Position numbers and translations under genes: made by a program. Source: Entomortierella parvispora (lineage: Eukaryota > Mortierellomycota > Mortierellomycetes > Mortierellales > Mortierellaceae). Taken from it: a DNA stretch of 64,000 nt. Below, piece by piece: positions 58,785 to 64,000 of the stretch (position 1 is its first letter; the number at the start of each line of letters is the position of its first letter). The stretch covers positions 186,001 to 250,000 of the forward strand of contig OY752146.1 in assembly GCA_963573315.1 (NCBI GenBank), in the 5' to 3' direction. The notes beneath the pieces were generated by a model, which saw nothing but the letters and a program-made list of their open reading frames with translations, was not told where the DNA came from and did not search any database.

Positions 58785-58952
58785 TTAGAGCGTATTAGTA
58801 CGCTGGGATGAAGTGCATGGGTCGCAAGAGTCAGTGTCATCGGGATCGCAGGGACAGGAACAGTCATCGTCACAGCCATCCAAGCCAAGGACAGGAGAAA
58901 CGACTACGAGGCTCAAGAGAATACTGAGAGTCAGAAGGTATTTGAAGTGCAT
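58785..58952 (-). CDS. Small secreted cysteine-rich acidic protein
   Basis: 55 residues from the ATG at 58952. The start MHFKYLLTLSILLSL is a strong signal-peptide core, with cleavage expected near residue 22-23 (VLG). The mature part of about 32 residues holds six cysteines and many aspartates (GCDDDCSCPCDPDDTDSC, then DPC). Spacing is C-x3-C-x-C-x-C-x8-C-x2-C. Such a peptide could be disulfide-bonded or bind divalent metal. No family is recognised. The clear signal peptide followed directly by an even-numbered cysteine pattern argues that the short frame is real. Confidence 0.6.
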   Translation of the reverse strand: MHFKYLLTLSILLSLVVVSPVLGLDGCDDDCSCPCDPDDTDSCDPCTSSQRTNTL

Positions 58953-60753
58953 TGCCAAAAACAGGATAGGGTTCAAGTGGAAGTGGATTGAGGTTTTGGA
59001 AAGAGGACGGTAAATTGGAACAAAATGGCCGTCTTGCAGGAAGCTTTATACATTAGTTAAAAGTTGAAGTAAATACAAACAAAAAAAGTGGCTGCGTGGA
59101 CAGAGAAAGTGATTATTGTAGGCAAGGGATGGGAAAAAGATGGAAGGGGTGTGACTTGAAACGAGATTGCAAGCAATGGATATAGAAAAAGATGGAAGGA
59201 GAGCGACAGAGAAAGGTTGGAGATGGAAAGGATCAATGGGTTGAAGGTGGGGGAGCGACAGAGAAAAGATGGAGGGGGGTTGAAGATGGGCCTACCACGC
59301 GAACTTGAAGAGTGGCAAGAGTTGTCGCGTACGCCTTCTTTGCCAGCAGTATTTTTCCATGTCGAATCACAGAAGGGATATCATTGCGATCTGCTTTTCA
59401 CTTGGCACTGTAGACAACGCCAGTGACAAGCCAGTGACAATGCCAGTCAAAAAAAATACTAGTGCCAGGAGTGTGGAAGTCAAAGGCAAGGAAGAGCAAA
59501 GACAGAGAAGAGAAGGGAAAAGAAAAGAGAGTGAGAAAAATGAAGGCCAGAAAAGAAAGGGAAGCCTGAAAAGCAAGAGATGCCGGAAAAGAAGGGGTTA
59601 CCAGCAAAATGAATGGGTGCCTGATAAGAGGGAAAAGAAAGAGCGGGCAGTTGAAATGAACAAAACAGAAAGCCACCACTGAACCAAGAGGCACCTTCTG
59701 GGATGCCAAAGACTGCACTACGCTAGCAAAGAAAGCGGGAGAGGGACAGACTAGAGAGATGGAGGGGGAGAAATGACAAGGAAAACATATCAAGACGAGG
59801 TGCTTGAGTCTCAAGACTGCACAAGAAGTGGGGTTCACTCCAAAGGAGGGACTGATCATGACGGCTCTACGACTGTGTGTCATCAGCGGTATGACTGATT
59901 GGCTGTTGAAGGAGGACAGGATGAGGTAGCGCATGAGATCCAGAAGCACCTTTCTCACATAGTCAGGATAGGATGGAGATGCATGATCTGCGGATATTGG
60001 ATTATGAGAACCCGCACCCTCACCTGCCCCCTCCCATCCACTCTTCCTTTTTGCATGATGCCTGTCCACCAGTTGTGTTAAAGGGCTGGGTACCATGACA
60101 CGATGTCTCCATTTGCTGTTGTCTTTTATCCACTCGCAGCAGATCTTGAGCTCTAGTTGCTGTTCGCAAAGTGCTGCATGCAATCCGCCCTGCATCAACC
60201 TCCATGGGGGGAGAACAAGAGAGGAGGTTCCATGATGATGAGCTTAAAAACGAGGAAAGAACTTGATGAAGACAATGATGTGAATTCGAAGACAGAGATG
60301 GAGGGGGAGCGATGAAGAGAAAAGGACGCGCTCTTGGTCAAGAGCGGCGATCAGACATGGGTGATGGAGAACGGAGGGAGGTGGCAGAGGATGGTGAAGG
60401 GCAGGATTGATGAACGATGAGAGCGATGGAAGCAGAAAAGAGTGCGCATCATGAGCGTCAGCAGGTGCTTGTGAAAGAAAAGAAAGAAAAGAGGGCTTCA
60501 TGCACCAGGATCAGGCATGGATGGGTCAGCAAGGAGGGCGTGCAGAGAGAGAGAGAGAAGGAACGAGCAGGCAAAAGGACAAAGAGCATGGCGTGAAAAA
60601 AAACACGAAAAAACACGTGGTCGCACCGCTCACAGTGATACACGCACATGCACAATCTCACCTTCTCCCTTTTGGTCTGATTTCATGTCTCTTCTCATCA
60701 TCTCTCATTGCCCATCCTCCATCTGGTCTGCTCATCACCCCCATCCCCAATGA
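58953..60753. repeat. Purine-rich, low-complexity intergenic stretch
   Basis: The plus strand is rich in GAAAAAGATGGAAGG- and GGAGCGACAGAGAAA-like words (about 59120-59290), AAAGAGAAGGG (about 59490-59670) and GGAGGG (60290-60400). Long open frames on both strands follow from this bias and have no recognisable domain. No gene is called. Confidence 0.5.
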
Positions 60754-60759
60754 TTTATT
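60754..60759 (-). terminator. Polyadenylation signal of the minus-strand membrane-protein gene
   Basis: AATAAA on the minus strand, 29 bp after the stop at 60788. Confidence 0.6.
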
Positions 60760-60787
60760 ATTATTTACACTAGACAAAAGCAAATCC

Positions 60788-62527
60788 TCATACTGCCACT
60801 GCCACCAGTGGATCTTCGGAACCCAAGTTCGACTTTTGAAGAACCGCAGCCTTTTCTGGCTCCGGAGGCGCTTCGGTGGAAATCATGTTCCGGCCATGGA
60901 TCTTTAGCGTTTCGACGTCGAACTCGTACAACTGGGCCTTGGCATCGAAACGTCCGGCATCAAGTTCCTTGGAAACTAAAAAGTAAAGCGATCGCTTGTA
61001 CTTTGGCTCGAGCCAATACTCGGTAGCACCGATAAAGACAAGACAGCCACCCATGACTCCAGTCAAAGTCCAAAGCAACCAGGTAGGAATCTCGTATCCC
61101 TTGACGACATCGGCGGTATCATAGGCGACATACAGCGTGGATCTCCCCCAATCAAGGATAAAGTTCTGACCAACCGCCGCTAAATAGGATGTTGCGATCG
61201 GAGATGACTTGAGGGCCTTTGAGATATCAAAAATGGGCTTGTCCATCGAAATCAAAGGATAGTGGTTCAGGGTCATCACAACAGCGCTCAGGGGAACATA
61301 CGTCGAGATTCCCTCATCGGGAAACATTCGGGTGATATCTGGGTTCATGGGCTGGGCCCGGGTAATCACCGTGTGGGCAACCGTATAGGCACATGACAGG
61401 TTGGGCAGGATGACCTGTTTGGCGCTGATGCACGTTAGAATCGAGACTTCGGTACCCATGATCTTGACCTCCATCACGGCGACCAGAGACTGACTATCTA
61501 ACGATAGTTCAATTAAGGTAAGGTTGTTGACGTTGCTCTCCATACTTGACACGAGATCATCTTGGGTCCCAAAGAGAGAGGTAGCAATAGGATGAAACAT
61601 TTTCGGCTCTGGCACAGAAAAGCGAACTGTCGAGGTTGCAAGACTGACCATTCCTCCCGAAGAGATGTTGCACTTGGTTAATGCAGTCAATGGATAGGAG
61701 ATTAGGCCACTCCTTGCTGCAAAGAATAACTGAGTTGTTTTGTCCATTATCAAGCAGTAGTCCTTGGCATTGGGCATTACCCGCATTAACAAGGGCACCT
61801 CAGAGGCAGCGCCCTTTATCGTCTCATTAATAACGAGGTTGTTTCCTGGAATGACAATCTTGGCCCGACCCTTGGATTCCTGAATAATGTACGATCCTGT
61901 CAGACTGGCATTCATAACATCAGGCGCGACGAGGGTGATGTTTGCACAGCCAGTGTTCGAGAGGACAAAGGAGCCATCGCCGTCATTGGCATGAACCTGG
62001 AAATCCAATTGATCGCAAGCAACCTGGTACTTGGACTGTCGGGGATGATAACGTTTAGTTGGACTGCCACGTGGGATGGCGTAGGTACTATTTAGCGCAT
62101 TCGCCAATGCATCCTCCGTGCTGGTACCATATGGTACTGGGAAGGACCATGCTGGCAAATACGATGTGTTGCTCTCATTGGAGACGAACTGCCTTGATAC
62201 CACCACTTCGTTATAATAACCGTTCTCGCCAGTTGTGCGTTCGACAAAAAATACTTTGACGACGATTAAGATGCCGATTAAAGAGTATCCTCCAAGGGAT
62301 GTTACAACCAAGCCGACAAAAGGTAGCTTCTGTACTTTTCCGAATGAATTGATCGACATCATTAACGTCTCCATAAAGCCGACTTGATGTGCCCATCGAA
62401 TGCTCTGAAAGTGGTGTTGAAAGTGTCGAGCGACATGGGCAAGCACAGCCGTGGTGAATGTAGACACCACGATGTCCAGGATGAGGAGCAGCAAGTTGGT
62501 CTCGAAGAACGACCACGCAAGGAACAT
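60788..62527 (-). CDS. Membrane protein with large glycosylated ectodomain, unknown function
   Basis: 579 residues, no intron, starting MFLAWSF. This start is preferred over an ATG 44 codons upstream because the paralogue at 63763 begins MLVPWRF at the same alignment position. Two hydrophobic segments near the N-terminus (about 9-33 and 67-92), a long middle region with many N-x-S/T sites (for example NESN, NTSY, NITL, NISS, NLTL) and paired cysteines, and a third membrane segment near 480-505 (TWLLWTLTGVMGGCLVFIG). A charged cytoplasmic tail of about 70 residues follows. The layout suggests a plasma-membrane or secretory-pathway protein exposing its middle part outside. No enzymatic motif is seen. 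It seems to belong to a lineage-specific family. Confidence 0.8.
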   Translation of the reverse strand: MFLAWSFFETNLLLLILDIVVSTFTTAVLAHVARHFQHHFQSIRWAHQVGFMETLMMSINSFGKVQKLPFVGLVVTSLGGYSLIGILIVVKVFFVERTTGENGYYNEVVVSRQFVSNESNTSYLPAWSFPVPYGTSTEDALANALNSTYAIPRGSPTKRYHPRQSKYQVACDQLDFQVHANDGDGSFVLSNTGCANITLVAPDVMNASLTGSYIIQESKGRAKIVIPGNNLVINETIKGAASEVPLLMRVMPNAKDYCLIMDKTTQLFFAARSGLISYPLTALTKCNISSGGMVSLATSTVRFSVPEPKMFHPIATSLFGTQDDLVSSMESNVNNLTLIELSLDSQSLVAVMEVKIMGTEVSILTCISAKQVILPNLSCAYTVAHTVITRAQPMNPDITRMFPDEGISTYVPLSAVVMTLNHYPLISMDKPIFDISKALKSSPIATSYLAAVGQNFILDWGRSTLYVAYDTADVVKGYEIPTWLLWTLTGVMGGCLVFIGATEYWLEPKYKRSLYFLVSKELDAGRFDAKAQLYEFDVETLKIHGRNMISTEAPPEPEKAAVLQKSNLGSEDPLVAVAV

Positions 62528-62704
62528 GTCAGAAAAGTAGATGTACTGTTGGAGGGATAAGATGAGGAGATGAGGTTGGGCAAACGAACAAAGAGGAGAC
62601 GGAGGCACGGAGGATTGGGTGTTGTTATATGATCGGTAGCAAGCCAGTTGGAAGTGCATGTTTGTTTTGTTGGCGAACGAAAATTTAGTGGGCTTTTGTT
62701 TACC

Positions 62705-62739
<35 letters not shown>

Positions 62740-63684
62740 GGTGGGGGGCATCTCATCTTGCCACGCAAACAACACGCAAACACCAAACAAAAAGAACATA
62801 CACGGGAACATAATCGATGTGATACTTCTCCATGGGTAGGTGCCGCTCAACGATCCATCTCTTTGAACTTGAGGTACCTGTCTTCTTCAAATTCTCTTTC
62901 AGCAAAGTTATAGAATTCTGGCGATATCACCCAATCTGCTTTACCAGTACTATAAGAAAGAAAATCACCCAATTTTTAAGTAGCACGAACGAAAACAAAA
63001 GGTGCTCGGTGCTTGGTGCTTGTGTTCTTGTTTACCATAAAAAAAAAAAAAAAAAAAAGAATCTCAGAAACGAGGTCTTGGTTGCTCTTTCCTCTTCTGT
63101 CCCTCCCTTTCAGTATCTCTGTTGCCATACATTCTTTCCTCGCTCTCTGTCCATCCTTATTTCCTTCATTTCGACGCTTCTTAATCTCGCCTTTTCATTT
63201 TCTTGTCTTACTGCGAAGGCACTCAATGTAAGGAACAACCAGGAGTAATCGATATTTCTTGTTTGTTTGTTTTTTGTAAATTCTGGAAAAATGGCATGCA
63301 CGCTTGGACCTCTCATTGATTGATTCTATCCACCCTTTTCGCTACAAACAAACACGTTTCTTGGTATTCGCCCCGATCAGACAAACAATTAAGGCAGGCA
63401 TTGGTGGTTATCATTGACCTAAATCTTGTTTGTGGCAAAGTAATTCCACCCGGGCAATGTACATGTATCTAAGTGAGCGTGCCAAAGACGACGAGCAATT
63501 TCACTTGCACTTGGTAAACCAGTGGATTTCCCATGTGCACCCTTAACGCCCAACACTCGCTGGCTGCTAATTTTTGACTATTGTCGACTTTGTCGACTTG
63601 CTAAAAAAAAGGGTGATGATGACATGAAAAAAGAAAAGCAACGAGAAGCGGCTCTCGCACTGGCACTGCAGTAAGAATAAAAAT
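62528..63684. other. Shared upstream region of two divergent genes
   Basis: About 1.2 kb between the divergent starts. Contains T/A homopolymers (about 62710-62738 and 63040-63058). No gene or known element is recognised; promoters for both neighbours must lie here. Confidence 0.5.
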
Positions 63685-63691
63685 TATAAAA
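63685..63691 (+). promoter_or_regulatory. TATA box of the rightmost gene
   Basis: TATAAAA, 72 bp before the ATG at 63763, followed by a pyrimidine-rich leader typical of fungal promoters. Confidence 0.6.
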
Positions 63692-63762
63692 CCTTGGACT
63701 CGCCATGCTCGCCCTTTTTCACTCTTTTGTCCACATCCTTCTCTCACCGCCTTTCCCCCTTT

Positions 63763-64000
63763 ATGTTAGTCCCATGGAGGTTTGCTGTGGCCTCTGTCGC
63801 CATCGGCTTCATCAAGATCGTTTTCTCAGGCACTATCGGCGCCATCCTCGTCTATTACAACAGACTATCCAATGACTCTTACGCCAACAGCATCCGCTGG
63901 TCTCGCAATGGGGGACTTTTTGAGATGGTCGTCCTCTTAAAGAACTCTTGGAAAATATTGCCCAGGGAGAGCCGTATTGCCATGACCAGTGTGATCTCTG
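63763..64000 (+). CDS. Membrane protein paralogue, 3' part beyond the window
   Basis: 79 codons visible from the ATG, open to the window end. It begins MLVPWRFAVASVAIGFIKIV, a membrane segment. It aligns with the start of the 60788-62527 protein: MLVPWRF with MFLAWSF, and ANSIRWSRNGGLFEMVVLL with FQSIRWAHQVGFMETLMM. Both genes are therefore divergent members of the same family, transcribed away from each other. Function unknown. Confidence 0.72.
   Translation, partial: MLVPWRFAVASVAIGFIKIVFSGTIGAILVYYNRLSNDSYANSIRWSRNGGLFEMVVLLKNSWKILPRESRIAMTSVIS

Noticed and set aside
59398-60198. 266-codon open frame on the minus strand
   Set aside because: It lies in purine-biased low-complexity DNA; its translation is Ser/Phe/Leu/Pro-rich without a domain, and other frames are open there too.

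Overview
The window is nuclear DNA of a filamentous, early-diverging fungus, most likely a Mortierella-type Mucoromycota species. The evidence is that genes carry short spliceosomal introns (about 79-128 bp, GT...AG, with ACTGA-like branch sites), AATAAA polyadenylation signals are present, LINE, Ty3/Gypsy and Helitron remnants occur, and very large peptide synthetases look bacterial because they contain dual epimerisation/condensation (E/C) domains. From memory, that combination matches the malpicyclin and malpibaldin synthetases (MpcA, MpbA) of Mortierella alpina. The species assignment is an inference.

Layout. 1-510: decayed PIF1/Helitron helicase tail. About 652-29762 and 29781-55638: two tandem, same-orientation copies of one segment. 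Each copy holds, in order, a decayed LINE, a conserved leader with splice signals, a giant nonribosomal peptide synthetase (NRPS) gene, a conserved locus of unclear coding strand, a decayed Ty3/Gypsy element, and a thioredoxin-fold gene on the minus strand. Copy 1 carries a six-module NRPS (4830-24784, eight exons, one continuous reading frame after splicing) and a broken thioredoxin-fold gene. Copy 2 carries a five-module NRPS (about 34033-50653) with two frameshifts and an intact thioredoxin-fold gene (54335-55304). 55639-64000 is single copy: a hairpin repeat, a secreted Kex2-processed repeat-peptide precursor (57517-57966), a small secreted cysteine-rich protein (58785-58952, minus), and two divergently transcribed, distantly related membrane-protein genes (60788-62527 minus; 63763 onward plus, cut by the window end).

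How the genes work together. Each NRPS has modules of adenylation (A), thiolation (T) and condensation domains ending in a thioesterase (TE), so each should assemble and release (probably cyclise) a short peptide. E/C domains in modules 2-4 predict D-residues at positions 1-3, and ordinary condensation domains predict L-residues afterwards: a hexapeptide from copy 1 and, if the gene is functional, a pentapeptide from copy 2. No tailoring enzyme, transporter, phosphopantetheinyl transferase or MbtH-like gene is visible nearby.

The most striking features are the phase-1 introns at the same position after successive A domains, which turn each T-C-A block into an exon cassette; module duplication and short gene-conversion tracts over the substrate-pocket code of A domains; and the repeat-peptide precursor with four near-identical two-cysteine peptides separated by Lys-Arg sites.
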